64,000 bases of DNA from Euzebya rosea (GCF_003073135.1 NZ_PGDQ01000009.1:155633-219632); one strand, 5' to 3'; positions 7,495-16,054 are shown, numbered from the stretch's first letter. Made by a program: numbers and translations. Notes: generated by a model not told the origin, from the letters alone.

Positions 7495-8313
7495 ATGAAC
7501 ACGCGGGACACAGAGGGTCGTGCCGTGGTCGACGGCGTGGCCATGCCGTTGGCCGTCGCTCGCCTCGCCCTGACCGACGACGGCGTTGCCCGCGGCGACG
7601 GTGCGTTCGAGACCATCGGGGTGTGGGACGGTCGAGCCTTCCGCCTCGAGGACCACCTGGCCCGGCTGGCCGCGTCGCTGGAGGCCAGCGCCCTGCCCGC
7701 CGCGGACCTCGAGCTGATCGCCGAGGAGGTCCACCAGCTGCTCGCCCGCGCGCCGGGGGATGCCGCGCTGCGGATCTACGTGACCGGGAGCGGCACCCGG
7801 GTGCTGACCCTCGCCCCACAACCGGTCCGTCCCGATCCGACCGTGCTGTCGTTGCAGCCCGGCCCGTGGATCAGCCCACGTGACGGCTACGCCGCTGCCG
7901 GCGCCAAGACCATGTCCTACGGCCCCAACATGGCCGCGACACGTCGCGCCAGGGAAGCCGGAGCCGACGACGCCCTGCTGTACTCCGTGCCCGACCGCCA
8001 CGTGCTGGAGGGCCCCACGTTCGGGGTCGTGTTCGTGGCGCGGGGGGTCGTGCACGTGCCGTCGGAGGACCTCGGCATCGTCCCGTCGATCAGCCGACGG
8101 ACCCTCGTCGACATCGCCATGGCCCACGGCCTGGACGTGCTGCACGGGACCTGGCCGGTCGACGTGCTCGCCGACGCCGACGAGTTGATCGTCTCCTCCT
8201 CCATCCGCGACGCCATCGCGGTGCAGCGGGTGGACGACTGGACCTTCGGCCGTGCCCACCCCGTGCGGGACATGCTGAGCCGCGAGCTGATGATTCGGCG
8301 GCGCGGCCGATGA
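7495..8313 (+). CDS. Aminotransferase class IV (aminodeoxychorismate lyase/BCAT-like)
   Basis: The protein is 272 aa. The fold-type-IV PLP pattern is clear: DDGVARGDGAFETIGVWDGR, FRLEDHLARLAASLEA, an Arg strand (LRIYVTGSGT), the presumed Schiff-base lysine in GAKTMSYGPNMAATRRA, EAGADDALLYSVPDRHVLEGPTFGVVFV, and ELIVSSSIRDAIAV. Members include PabC (4-amino-4-deoxychorismate lyase), branched-chain and D-amino-acid aminotransferases. No neighbouring pab genes help choose. The ATG at 7495 follows a TAGCCT hexamer by 9 nt and has no Shine-Dalgarno. Confidence 0.85.
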   Translation: MNTRDTEGRAVVDGVAMPLAVARLALTDDGVARGDGAFETIGVWDGRAFRLEDHLARLAASLEASALPAADLELIAEEVHQLLARAPGDAALRIYVTGSGTRVLTLAPQPVRPDPTVLSLQPGPWISPRDGYAAAGAKTMSYGPNMAATRRAREAGADDALLYSVPDRHVLEGPTFGVVFVARGVVHVPSEDLGIVPSISRRTLVDIAMAHGLDVLHGTWPVDVLADADELIVSSSIRDAIAVQRVDDWTFGRAHPVRDMLSRELMIRRRGR

Positions 8314-8467
8314 TGGCCTCGGCTCGCCCGGACCGCGTGCCGTCGACGTCTGTGATCGGCGCCCGTGCCATACGCTGTCAGCCGACTGCGTCCCCACGGA
8401 CGCCCGCCGAGCCCCGAGGCGCTAGCCTGCGGGCACGCCCAGCCCCACCACCCCCGAGGAGATCCGC

Positions 8468-9187
8468 GTGAGTGAGTCAGACGCGCCAGCCGCTGACTGG
8501 TATCCCGACCCCTCCGGTCGCTTCCAGTTCCGCTACTGGGACGGCGAGGCCTGGACCGGACACGTGTCCACCGACGGCAAGACCGACTGGGACCCGCCCG
8601 GGGACGGCGACGCCGAGCAGGCCGACGACGCGGCGGCATCCGATGCGGGTGCCGACGACAGCGCGTGGGCACCTGCCGCCGATGACGCCGAGCCGGCCGC
8701 CGAGGTGTCGGCCGAGGGCGACGGCGCGACGCCCGTCGAGCAGGTTGCCGCCGACTCGACCCCTGCCGAGGCTGCCGCCGACGACCAGGCCACGATCGGA
8801 GAGGACGAGCCGGGCGACACCAACCTGGTCGCCAACCGCCGCGCCGGTGTCGCCCAGGACGTCGAGGCCTGGCTGGACGAGGTCGCCGGACAGGTGGCCC
8901 CCCGCCTGAGCCGGATCAGCCCGGAATGGACCGCACAGCCCCAGGCCGAGGCCGCCCGTGCCTGCGCGTACGGGCTGCTGGTCGGCCACCTGGCCCGCCT
9001 CCACCCCCACATGAAGGCCGAGCTCGGCCAGGTCGCCGAAGCCCACCCGTCGTTCACGACGTTGCAGGCCGGTGCCCGCCTGGAGACCCTCGAGCAGATC
9101 GCTGCGGACCCCGAACGCGCTGCGGCGTGGCTCGGCCCGCTGATCGGCACCGAGGACACCGACCGCGTCAGGACGCTGTTCGACTGA
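8468..9187 (+). CDS. DUF2510-domain protein
   Basis: The protein is 239 aa. Residues 9-35 are a DUF2510 motif (DWYPDPSGRFQFRYWDGEAW), common near the ends of actinobacterial membrane or envelope proteins. A long acidic, Ala-rich low-complexity linker (about residues 36-115) follows, then a soluble C-terminal helical domain of about 120 residues with no recognised family. No membrane segment is present. The GTG at 8468 has GAGGAG 7 nt upstream, which fixes the start. A TAGCCT hexamer at about 8425 may be its promoter. Confidence 0.8.
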   Translation: MSESDAPAADWYPDPSGRFQFRYWDGEAWTGHVSTDGKTDWDPPGDGDAEQADDAAASDAGADDSAWAPAADDAEPAAEVSAEGDGATPVEQVAADSTPAEAAADDQATIGEDEPGDTNLVANRRAGVAQDVEAWLDEVAGQVAPRLSRISPEWTAQPQAEAARACAYGLLVGHLARLHPHMKAELGQVAEAHPSFTTLQAGARLETLEQIAADPERAAAWLGPLIGTEDTDRVRTLFD

Positions 9188-9233
9188 TCCCGGTCGGGAT
9201 CACGCCGCACGGCACGACCTCGAGGACGAGCTG

Positions 9234-10196
9234 ATGGCCCTGGGCCTGCCCGACGTGGCCGTGGGTTCGTGGACACACCCCGACGGCCACACCGGCTGCA
9301 CGGTCGTCCTGCCGCCCAAGGGGTCGATGGGTGCCTGCGCCGTCCGCGGCGGGGCACCCGGCACGCGTGAGGCTGCGGCGCTCGGTCCCGGCGGGCAGGG
9401 CACCGAGTGCCACGCCGTCTTCCTGTCCGGGGGCTCGGCGTTCGGCCTCGCCGTCGGTGACGGGGTGGCGCGCTGGTGCGAGGCCCATGGCCGGGGCTAC
9501 GACCGCTTCGTGACCCCCGTCCCCGTCGTCGGCGGGGCGATCGTGTTCGACCTGCACCGGCGTGGCGCGGACCGTCCCGACGCCGACAGCGGCTGGGCGG
9601 CCTGCGAGGCGGCCAGGTTCGCTGACCCCGACCAGGGCCGGGTCGGCGTGGGTGCGGGCTGCACCGTCGCCAAGTCCAGCGGCTTCCAGCACATCCGTCC
9701 GGGAGGGCAGGGCTGGGCCGTCGTCCGCGGGGGCGGCGTCACGGTCGGCGCGCTGATGGCGGTCAACGCCCTCGGCAACGTGCTGGCCGAGGACGGCACG
9801 TTCCTCGCCGGTCCCGAACGGGGAACGCCGAACGACATCGACGGGTACCCCTTCACCGACCTCGCCCCGCCCCCGCGCGCCAACACCGTCATCGGGTGCT
9901 TGGTCACCGACGCGGCCCTGACCAAGGCGCAGGCCTCACGGGCGGCCGATCTGGCCCACAACGGGATCGCCCGTACCATCGAGCCGGCGCACACCGCCTT
10001 CGACGGTGACGCCCTGTTCCTGCTGACCACCCAGGCCCGCGAGGTGCCCAACGCCTCCGACCTGGTCGCCACCCTGGCGGCCCGGGCTGTGGCAGAGGCC
10101 ATCCGCTCGGCCGTCCGCGCCGCCGCCGGACAGCCCCTGGCGGTCCCCGACGACGTGCTGGCGGCCATGCAGGCCGCGCAGAAGGACGACAGATGA
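9234..10196 (+). CDS. P1 family peptidase (DmpA/NylC-like N-terminal nucleophile hydrolase)
   Basis: The protein is 320 aa. It shows the P1/S58 pattern: VAVGSWTHPDGHTGCTVVL, GTREAAALGPGG, AVFLSGGSAFGLAVGDGVARW, GAGCTVAKSSGFQ, VTVGALMAVNALGN, then RANTVIGCLVTDA. Members of this family self-cleave before a Ser/Thr that becomes the nucleophile; the Thr of NTVIG (about residue 218) is the likely one here. Known activities include L-aminopeptidase, beta-aminopeptidase and nylon-oligomer hydrolase. ATG 9234 has GAGGACGAG upstream. Its stop overlaps the next gene by 4 nt (ATGA). Confidence 0.9.
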   Translation: MALGLPDVAVGSWTHPDGHTGCTVVLPPKGSMGACAVRGGAPGTREAAALGPGGQGTECHAVFLSGGSAFGLAVGDGVARWCEAHGRGYDRFVTPVPVVGGAIVFDLHRRGADRPDADSGWAACEAARFADPDQGRVGVGAGCTVAKSSGFQHIRPGGQGWAVVRGGGVTVGALMAVNALGNVLAEDGTFLAGPERGTPNDIDGYPFTDLAPPPRANTVIGCLVTDAALTKAQASRAADLAHNGIARTIEPAHTAFDGDALFLLTTQAREVPNASDLVATLAARAVAEAIRSAVRAAAGQPLAVPDDVLAAMQAAQKDDR

Positions 10197-10447
10197 GTGA
10201 CTTCCCAGAGGACTACCCCTACGCCAGCGTCGAGGCCGAACGACGCATCAAGGCCGTCACGACCGTGATCTCGTTCGTGTCGGTCGGCATGCTGCTGGTC
10301 GGCCTCTACCTCGCGCTGCTCACCCCGAGCATCGGGCCCGGAGGCCTGCTGACCCTCATCGGGTTCGTCGCCCTCATCTTCCTGCCCTTCATCGGCAAGC
10401 GCATGCGCAACGCCGCGCTCGCCCGCGAGGCCGGCCAGGACGCCTGA
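10193..10447 (+). CDS. Small two-helix membrane protein
   Basis: The protein is 84 aa. A short acidic N-terminus precedes two hydrophobic segments (about residues 23-45 and 50-67). The tail is basic (GKRMRNAALAREAGQ), which would place both ends in the cytoplasm. Its ATG overlaps the stop of the P1 peptidase gene, so the two are probably translated together. No family is recognised. Confidence 0.7.
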   Translation: MSDFPEDYPYASVEAERRIKAVTTVISFVSVGMLLVGLYLALLTPSIGPGGLLTLIGFVALIFLPFIGKRMRNAALAREAGQDA

Positions 10448-10485
10448 GCGGTCCCGCCGGCCCCTGTGCCCGGCCCCGACTCGGT

Positions 10486-10563
10486 CAGCTGAACTGACCG
10501 ACCCGGGCCTTCAGCTGAACTGACCGACCCGGGCCTTCAGCTGAACTGACCGACCCAGGCCTT
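10486..10563. repeat. Three tandem 26-bp copies of the 3' end of the enoyl-CoA hydratase gene
   Basis: The units lie at 10486-10511, 10512-10537 and 10538-10563. Each begins CAGCTGAACTGACCGACCC; the third differs at one base. Read on the minus strand, each unit spells the terminal codons and stop of the adjacent hydratase (VGQFS-stop). The two distal copies are therefore non-coding duplicates of the coding 3' end. Confidence 0.92.
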
Positions 10564-11289
10564 CAGCTGGTCGGAGGACGCCGAGGCGGCCTGTGCCCAC
10601 GACTCGTACTCCAGCACCGCGTCGAGGTCGTCGGTGGCCACCGCCAGGTCGACCGCCTTCGTGATGTGTCGTGCCAGCTGGGGGTCGACCTCGGCGAACC
10701 GGCCTGCGAGGGTCAGGGCCTCGGCGACCACGTCCTCGTGGGGCCCCTCGGCCAGCCCGTGCGCAACCGCGGCCTCGGCGTCGAGCATGTCGCCCAGCAG
10801 CAGGGTCCGCAGCGCCTTCGACGCGCCCATGGCCCTGACCAGGAACCAGGTGCAGCCGCCGCCCGGGTGCAGCCCGATCCGCGAGAACGTGGCACCGAAC
10901 TTGCCGTACGGGCCGGTCAGCCGGATGTCGCAGGCCATCGCCAGGTTCAGGCCGGCCCCGACCGCTGCCCCGTTGACCGCGGCGATCGTGGGGAACGGCA
11001 GCTCGCGGATGGCCAGGAACGCCCGGTAGTAGCCCTGCAGGTCGGCATGGACCTGCTGCACCGAGCGGTCGGACTCCCCGAACAGCTGGGGCAGGTCCGC
11101 CCCGGCGCAGAACCCCTTGCCGGCACCGGTCACGACGAGCGTCCGGACGTCGCGGTCCACCTTGAGCTCGGCTGCGGTCGCGATCATCTCCGCGGCCATC
11201 TCGAAGCCCATCGCGTTGCGGCGCTCGGGATCGTTCAGGGTCAGCAGCCGGACGCCGGGGGATGGTTCGGTCAGCTCGAGCAGGGACAT
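10537..11289 (-). CDS. Enoyl-CoA hydratase/isomerase family protein
   Basis: The protein is 250 aa. It has the crotonase fold signatures NDPERRNAMGFEM, the first oxyanion-hole motif GKGFCAGADLPQLF, and AAVNGAAVGAGLNLAMACDIRL for the second oxyanion-hole glycine. GLHPGGGCTWFLVRAMG sits where hydratases place their catalytic acids. The usual second Glu is not obvious there (HPGGG), so isomerase or another crotonase activity is possible. The ATG at 11289 has GAGGAG 9 nt upstream. The 3' end lies in a tandem repeat that also supplies the stop codon. Confidence 0.88.
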   Translation of the reverse strand: MSLLELTEPSPGVRLLTLNDPERRNAMGFEMAAEMIATAAELKVDRDVRTLVVTGAGKGFCAGADLPQLFGESDRSVQQVHADLQGYYRAFLAIRELPFPTIAAVNGAAVGAGLNLAMACDIRLTGPYGKFGATFSRIGLHPGGGCTWFLVRAMGASKALRTLLLGDMLDAEAAVAHGLAEGPHEDVVAEALTLAGRFAEVDPQLARHITKAVDLAVATDDLDAVLEYESWAQAASASSDQLKAWVGQFS

Positions 11290-11443
11290 GTCAGGAGGCT
11301 CCTCGGAGGGTGTGGGGATGTCAGCGGAAGGATGGTGGGGCGACCGTGTCGTGTCGGTCGTGCTGTCCGCAGGGTCGCACGAGACGCGGTGACTACACTG
11401 ACCGTCCGCATGCACATGCCTTCGACCCCATGCGCGCTTCCCC

Positions 11444-11992
11444 TTGAGTCGTCATCTCGAGCTGATCACCACCGCCCCTGCGCAGACCCACGAGGTCGCC
11501 GGGATCCTCGCCGATGCCGCCGTCGTCGGGGACGTGATCGCGCTGACCGGTGAGCTCGGGGCCGGCAAGACCTGCTTCGTGCAGGGGGCGGCGAAGGCCC
11601 TCGGGGTCACCGAACGGGTGACCAGCCCCTCCTTCATCCTCCGCAAGGAGTACGAGGGACGGCTGCCGCTGCTGCACCTCGACGTCTACCGGCTGGAGAG
11701 CCTGCAGGAGGTGCTCGACCTGGGCTTCGGCGATGCGCTGGACAACCAGCGGGTCACCTTCGTGGAGTGGGGCGACGCCATGGCCCCGCTGCTGCCGACC
11801 GATCACCTCGAGGTCGAGCTGCACCTGCCGGAGCTCGACCCCGTCGGCGCCGCCAGCGCTGCCTCGGCCGGCGACTGGCAGCCCGAACCCCGTCGGATCG
11901 TCCTGCGATCCCACGGCCCGTCGTGGACCCGTCGGCTGGCCGAGCTCGAACCGCGGCTGCGCCGTTGGGCCCCGCAGGAAGGAGACGCCTGA
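11444..11992 (+). CDS. tsaE: tRNA t6A biosynthesis ATPase TsaE
   Basis: The protein is 182 aa. Walker A GELGAGKT (about residues 36-43), [33 protein letters not shown] and VTFVEWGD are the conserved blocks of TsaE, the ATPase that recycles the TsaB-TsaD complex in tRNA A37 threonylcarbamoylation. The start is a TTG at 11444; nearby upstream ATGs are out of frame. TACACT at 11392-11397 is a plausible -10. It heads a compact operon: its stop overlaps the tsaB start by one base (TGATG). Confidence 0.95.
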   Translation: MSRHLELITTAPAQTHEVAGILADAAVVGDVIALTGELGAGKTCFVQGAAKALGVTERVTSPSFILRKEYEGRLPLLHLDVYRLESLQEVLDLGFGDALDNQRVTFVEWGDAMAPLLPTDHLEVELHLPELDPVGAASAASAGDWQPEPRRIVLRSHGPSWTRRLAELEPRLRRWAPQEGDA

Positions 11993-12723
11993 TGCTCGTC
12001 CTCGGCGTCGAGACCTCCACTCCCGCCGCCAGCGTCTGCCTGGCCACCGAACAGGGCGTGGTCGCCTCCACCTCCCTCGGCAGCGGCCTGCCGCACCTCC
12101 AGCGTGCCCACGGCCGCTTCGTCACCGAGGCCATCAGCTGGTGCCTGCGGTCCGCCGAGCTCGTCCCCGACGACGTCAAGGGCGTCGCGGTGTCGCTCGG
12201 CCCCGGTTTGTTCACCGGCATGCGCGTCGGCATCGCCACCGCGCAGGCGTTCGCGCACGCACGCCAGCTGCCCGTGGTCGGGCTTGCGTCCCTCGACCTG
12301 CTCGCCTTCCCGCACCGGCACGCGCACGGGGTCATCTGCAGCGTCATCGACGCCAAGCGCGGTGAGCTGTTCTGGGCGCTGTACCGCTGCGCCCCGGGCG
12401 GCGTCCAGCGGGTGACGGAGTTCCGCACGGGACGGCCCGAGACGCTGGCCGGCGAGCTCGAGGCCATCGGCGAGGACGTGCTGTGCGTCGGTGACGGCGC
12501 GATCGCCCACGCCGGGCTGCTGGCCAGCGTCGGCGCGGAGATCGGTGGCGTCGGCTCGGCCCACCCGTCCGCCCAGGCGCTGGTGGAGCTCGCGCTGCCG
12601 CGGTTCCTCCGGGAGGAGACCCGCCGGCCCGAGGAGCTGACCCCCACCTACATCCGCCAGGCCGATGCACAGATCAACTGGGCCAAGCGCGGGGCGCTGC
12701 ACGGTGGGACGGCCGGCGCGTGA
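11992..12723 (+). CDS. tsaB: tRNA t6A biosynthesis protein TsaB
   Basis: The protein is 243 aa. It starts [17 protein letters not shown] and contains AVSLGPGLFTGMRVGIATAQAFA and VVGLASLDLLA, the ASKHA-fold blocks of TsaB. It lacks the metal-binding HxxxH of TsaD, as expected for the non-catalytic scaffold subunit that dimerises with TsaD. It overlaps tsaE by 1 nt and rimI by 4 nt (GTGA). Confidence 0.95.
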   Translation: MLVLGVETSTPAASVCLATEQGVVASTSLGSGLPHLQRAHGRFVTEAISWCLRSAELVPDDVKGVAVSLGPGLFTGMRVGIATAQAFAHARQLPVVGLASLDLLAFPHRHAHGVICSVIDAKRGELFWALYRCAPGGVQRVTEFRTGRPETLAGELEAIGEDVLCVGDGAIAHAGLLASVGAEIGGVGSAHPSAQALVELALPRFLREETRRPEELTPTYIRQADAQINWAKRGALHGGTAGA

Positions 12724-13253
12724 CCGCCGTGACCGTACGGCCGATGGAGGCCGACGACCTGCCGGTGGTGCTCACCATCGAGCACGCCGTCCAGCCCCAG
12801 CCGTGGACCGAGGGCCTGTTCCGGGCCGAGCTCGCCGAGCCGACGCGTGCCTACCGGGTCGCCGTCGACGACGCCGGGCAGGTGCTCGGCTTCGGGGGCA
12901 TCCTCGTGGCCGTCGACGAGATGCACGTCACCACGCTGGCCACGTCCGCCGACCACCTCCGCCGTGGCATCGCCTCCCACCTGATGGTGGCCCTGATGGA
13001 GGAAGCGCGGACGCGTGGGGCCACCGCCGCCACGCTGGAGGTCCGCACCGAGAACCAGCCGGCACAGCGGCTGTACGCCCGCTTCGGCTTCGCCCCGGTC
13101 GGGGTGCGTCCCGGCTACTACGCCGCCACCGGTGAGGACGCCCTGATCATGTGGGCCCACGACCTCGACGGGTCCGAGTGCGCCGCCCGGCTGGACCGCC
13201 TCAGGGCCGCCCTGTCCCCCGTCCGAACCACCACCCTCGAAGGAGTCCGCTGA
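12720..13253 (+). CDS. rimI: Ribosomal-protein-S18-alanine N-acetyltransferase RimI (GNAT)
   Basis: The protein is 177 aa. GNAT features: VRPMEADDLPVVLTIEH, acceptor-side QPWTEGLFRAEL, acetyl-CoA loop HLRRGIASHLMVALMEEA (R/Q-x-x-G-x-G/A type), and LEVRTENQPAQRLYARFGF. Its place between tsaB and tsaD is the classic RimI position and is the main reason for choosing RimI over another GNAT. GTG at 12720 overlaps the tsaB stop; its own stop overlaps the tsaD start by one base. Confidence 0.9.
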   Translation: MTAVTVRPMEADDLPVVLTIEHAVQPQPWTEGLFRAELAEPTRAYRVAVDDAGQVLGFGGILVAVDEMHVTTLATSADHLRRGIASHLMVALMEEARTRGATAATLEVRTENQPAQRLYARFGFAPVGVRPGYYAATGEDALIMWAHDLDGSECAARLDRLRAALSPVRTTTLEGVR

Positions 13254-14269
13254 TGCTGGTCCTCGGGATCGAGACGTCCTGCGACGAAACCGCCGTGGCG
13301 CTGGTCGAGGACGGCACCACCGTCCGCTCCAACGTCATCGGCACCCAGTTCGAGCACCACCGCCCCTTCGGTGGGGTCGTCCCGGAGATCGCCGCCCGCG
13401 CGCACCTGGACATGATGCTGCCCGCGATCGACCGCGCGTTCGTCGAGGCGGGGGCCACCTACGCCGACGTCGAGGGCGTGGCCGTCACGGCGGGGCCGGG
13501 CCTGGTCGGGGCGCTGCTGGTCGGCGTGGCCGCCGCCAAGTCCATCGCGCTGGCCCACGACCTGCCGTTCATCGGCGTCAACCACCTCGAGGGGCACGTC
13601 TGCGCCACGCAGCTGGAGTTCGGCCACCTCGAGCCGCCGATGATCAGCCTCATCGTCTCCGGGGGGCACACCTCGCTGGTGCTGCTGGACGCCGAGGGGC
13701 GCTTCGAGACGATCGGCCAGACCATCGACGACGCGGCTGGCGAGGCGTTCGACAAGATCGCCCGGTTCATGGGGCTGCCGTTTCCCGGCGGGCCCGAGAT
13801 CGACAAGCTGGGCCGCACGGGTGACCCGACGGCGATCGCGTTCCCCCGGGCGATGATGAACGACGGGACCCTCGACTTCTCGATGTCGGGCCTGAAGACC
13901 GCGGTCATCCGCGAGCTGCGGCGACGCGAGGCGGTGGGGGAGGAGATCGTCATGCCCGATGTCGCCGCGTCGTTCAACGAGGCGATCGTCGACGTGCTGG
14001 TCACCAAGACCCTGCGGGCGGCGGAGGCCCATGACGTGGGCACCATCACCCTGGTCGGGGGTGTGGCCGCCAACGGGCGGCTGCGCGAGGCGATGGCGGA
14101 CGGCTGTGCGCGGACGGACCGTCGCCTGCTGCTGCCCCAGCCGGTCCTCTGCACCGACAACGGGGCGATGATCGCCGCTGCGGGATACAACCGACTCGTG
14201 GCCGGTGAACGGTCGCCGCTGACGATCGATGCCGACCCGGGCCTGCCGCTGGTCCCGCTCGCCGGGTAG
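13253..14269 (+). CDS. tsaD: tRNA N6-adenosine threonylcarbamoyltransferase TsaD
   Basis: The protein is 338 aa, the normal length. GIETSCDETAVALVEDG, the metal-binding NHLEGHVCA (HxxxH, about residue 110), SLIVSGGHTSLVLLD, DDAAGEAFDKIARFMGLPFPGGP, SMSGLKTAV and LVGGVAANGRLRE cover every conserved block. It transfers the threonylcarbamoyl group onto A37 of ANN-decoding tRNAs. ATG at 13253 overlaps the rimI stop. A longer upstream frame is only the rimI shadow. Confidence 0.97.
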   Translation: MLVLGIETSCDETAVALVEDGTTVRSNVIGTQFEHHRPFGGVVPEIAARAHLDMMLPAIDRAFVEAGATYADVEGVAVTAGPGLVGALLVGVAAAKSIALAHDLPFIGVNHLEGHVCATQLEFGHLEPPMISLIVSGGHTSLVLLDAEGRFETIGQTIDDAAGEAFDKIARFMGLPFPGGPEIDKLGRTGDPTAIAFPRAMMNDGTLDFSMSGLKTAVIRELRRREAVGEEIVMPDVAASFNEAIVDVLVTKTLRAAEAHDVGTITLVGGVAANGRLREAMADGCARTDRRLLLPQPVLCTDNGAMIAAAGYNRLVAGERSPLTIDADPGLPLVPLAG

Positions 14270-14279
14270 AAGTGGTGCT

Positions 14280-15140
14280 GTGACGACGACCCCAGCCCGT
14301 CCCACCGCAGTGCGCCTGCGGTTGTCGGGGGTACCCGCGGTCGTCGACGCCCTGGAGCGCGACTTCGGTCGCCTGCCCGCGGGCATGTGGGATCCCCGCC
14401 ACCACTACCTGCTCGATGCGCTGGACCGCCACGAGAGCCAGCGGTTCGTGGTGTGGGGCGATCACGCGCCGCGGTCCGTGGTGCACCTCGGGTTGACCGG
14501 GACGGTGCTGCCGGCCGGCCACCCCGACGGGGCGGAGGAGCTCGCGCCGTTCGTCGAGCGGTCCCGCTGGCGGATCATGATCGGGGACGAGGCGATCACC
14601 AGCGCCCTGCTGGACCTGGCGATGGGTCGGTCGTGGTGGCGCCGTCGGCCGCAGGTGCGCATCCAGCGCTTCATGACCGTGGAGCGCATGGACGGCTTCG
14701 CCGACGTGGAGGGGTTCCGGCGCGGGGCCCGGCAGGACCTGCCGTGGCTGGAGGAGTTCGCCTGCCGCCTGCACGTCGAGGACCGGATGGGGCCGCCGCT
14801 CGGCGGCAGCGCACGCGTGGCTGTGGGTCACCGGATGGGCGAGTCGGTGGATCGCGGGATGACCTGGGTCGTCGAACGTGCCGGTCGGCCCGTCGCCAAG
14901 CTGGACCTGTCGCTGTACTCCACTCGGCGGGGTGCGCAGATCGCGGGCGTCTACGTCGACCCGGAGTGGCGGGGCCGCGGGATCGCCACCGGCATGGTCC
15001 AGCGCCTCTCGGCCGAGCTGCTCCACGGTGGCCTGCCGGTGATCAGCCTGCACGTCCGCGACGACAACGAGCCCGCCATCCGCGCCTACCGCGGCGCCGG
15101 CTTCGCCGAACGCGGCAACTGGTTGCTGGCACTCCGCTGA
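14280..15140 (+). CDS. GNAT-family N-acetyltransferase with unusual N-terminal region
   Basis: The protein is 286 aa. The C-terminal third is a GNAT domain: VVERAGRPVAKLDLSLYS, AGVYVDPEWRGRGIATGMVQRLSAEL (acetyl-CoA R/Q-x-x-G-x-A loop), VISLHVRDDNEPAIRAYRGAGF. The first 160 residues have no obvious acetyltransferase motif and may set substrate specificity. It starts 10 nt after tsaD and probably belongs to the same transcript. Its last 16 coding bases and stop codon lie in the first copy of a 55-bp direct repeat. Confidence 0.85.
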   Translation: MTTTPARPTAVRLRLSGVPAVVDALERDFGRLPAGMWDPRHHYLLDALDRHESQRFVVWGDHAPRSVVHLGLTGTVLPAGHPDGAEELAPFVERSRWRIMIGDEAITSALLDLAMGRSWWRRRPQVRIQRFMTVERMDGFADVEGFRRGARQDLPWLEEFACRLHVEDRMGPPLGGSARVAVGHRMGESVDRGMTWVVERAGRPVAKLDLSLYSTRRGAQIAGVYVDPEWRGRGIATGMVQRLSAELLHGGLPVISLHVRDDNEPAIRAYRGAGFAERGNWLLALR

Positions 15141-15290
15141 GGACCCGAGCCCGCGACGGAGGAGCGTTCGCGAGGCCCGGAGGCGGAGTGTGGGGGTCGA
15201 AGGGGGTGGAGCGTCAGCGCAACCCCCTGGGGGAAGCTGGCACTCCGCTGAGGACCCGAGCCCGCGACGGAGGAGCGTTCGCGAGGCCCG
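15125..15290. repeat. 55-bp direct repeat duplicating the 3' end of the GNAT gene
   Basis: Identical 55-bp copies lie at 15125-15179 and 15236-15290, starting GCTGGCACTCCGCTGAGGAC. The first covers the final codons and TGA of the acetyltransferase; the second is non-coding. The 56-bp insert between them is purine-rich and has no gene. The rest of the gap to 15503 holds the palindromic repeat listed separately. Confidence 0.92.
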
Positions 15291-15312
15291 CCTGAGCGGC
15301 GACGGGGAGGGT

Positions 15313-15440
15313 GTGTGCGATGGACGCCTGTGGGCGCGGAGCATCCCACCCACCCTGCACCCTCGTGTGCGTTGGCGGCCCGCACGGGGTGGGCATCGCA
15401 CACGGTGGCCAACCCCGGGTGGCATCGACCACCCTCGGGG
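15313..15440. repeat. Dispersed palindromic repeat, locus A
   Basis: GTGTGCGATG at 15313-15322 is exactly the reverse complement of CATCGCACAC at 15394-15403. Between them are related fragments (CATCCCACCC, GTGTGCGTTGGCGGCCC). The downstream half reads GTGGGCATCGCACACGGTGG. The same words recur in three other spacers of this window. No gene is supported from 15141 to 15503. Confidence 0.75.
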
Positions 15441-15503
15441 CCGACCAAGTCACACGGCGACCGACGACCCCGGGACCCAGGTCCAGAGGCCGCCGCGTCT
15501 GGA

Positions 15504-15983
15504 CTACGCCTGGGCGAGGACTCCCTCGTCCTCGAGGCGGATGACCAGGTCCTCCGGGTCGGTGCCGTAGATGACCGACAGCGCCCGCAGGTCCTCGCCA
15601 CGGATGGTGAGGACGTTGCCGTTGAAGTCGCCGCGCTGCAGCTGGATGGTGTGGGCGAACCGGCTGACCGGCCGCAGCTCGGGGTCGAGGTCGGCCCGCG
15701 AGAGCTTGCGCAGGTCGAGCATGATCTTGCTGGCGGCAGCGGACGTCGCCGACGACGGCAGGTCCTCCTTCGGCAGCAGCTCCGACACCGGCACGTTGTA
15801 GAACTCGCTCAGCTCGGCCAGCTTGGCCACCGAGACCGCGCGGTCCCCACGCTCGTAGGACCCGACGACGACCGCCTTCCAACGGCCGCCCGAGACCTCC
15901 TCCACCTGCTGCAGGGTCAGACCCTGCTGCTGACGGATGGCACGCAGACGGGCCCCAAGACGCTTCTGGTAGTCCGTGGCCAC
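15504..15983 (-). CDS. bldD: BldD-type c-di-GMP-responsive transcriptional regulator
   Basis: The protein is 159 aa. The N-terminal XRE helix-turn-helix is clear (LGARLRAIRQQQGLTLQQVEEVSGGRWKAVVVGSYERGDR, about residues 8-48), followed by VAKLAELSEFYNVPVSELLP. The C-terminal domain contains RGD, eight residues (FNGNVLTI), then RGED, exactly the RXD-X8-RXXD motif that binds tetrameric c-di-GMP in Streptomyces BldD. LRALSVIYG follows, as in BldD. GTG 15983 is fixed by a strong AGGAGG upstream. It is divergent from groES-groEL, and a consensus BldD box lies in its own promoter. Confidence 0.92.
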   Translation of the reverse strand: MATDYQKRLGARLRAIRQQQGLTLQQVEEVSGGRWKAVVVGSYERGDRAVSVAKLAELSEFYNVPVSELLPKEDLPSSATSAAASKIMLDLRKLSRADLDPELRPVSRFAHTIQLQRGDFNGNVLTIRGEDLRALSVIYGTDPEDLVIRLEDEGVLAQA

Positions 15984-16054
15984 TCGTTCCTCCTGCAACG
16001 TTCGACGCCCCCTCACGGGGGATACGGCGTGTTCGCCGCGATACACCCTGCGTG

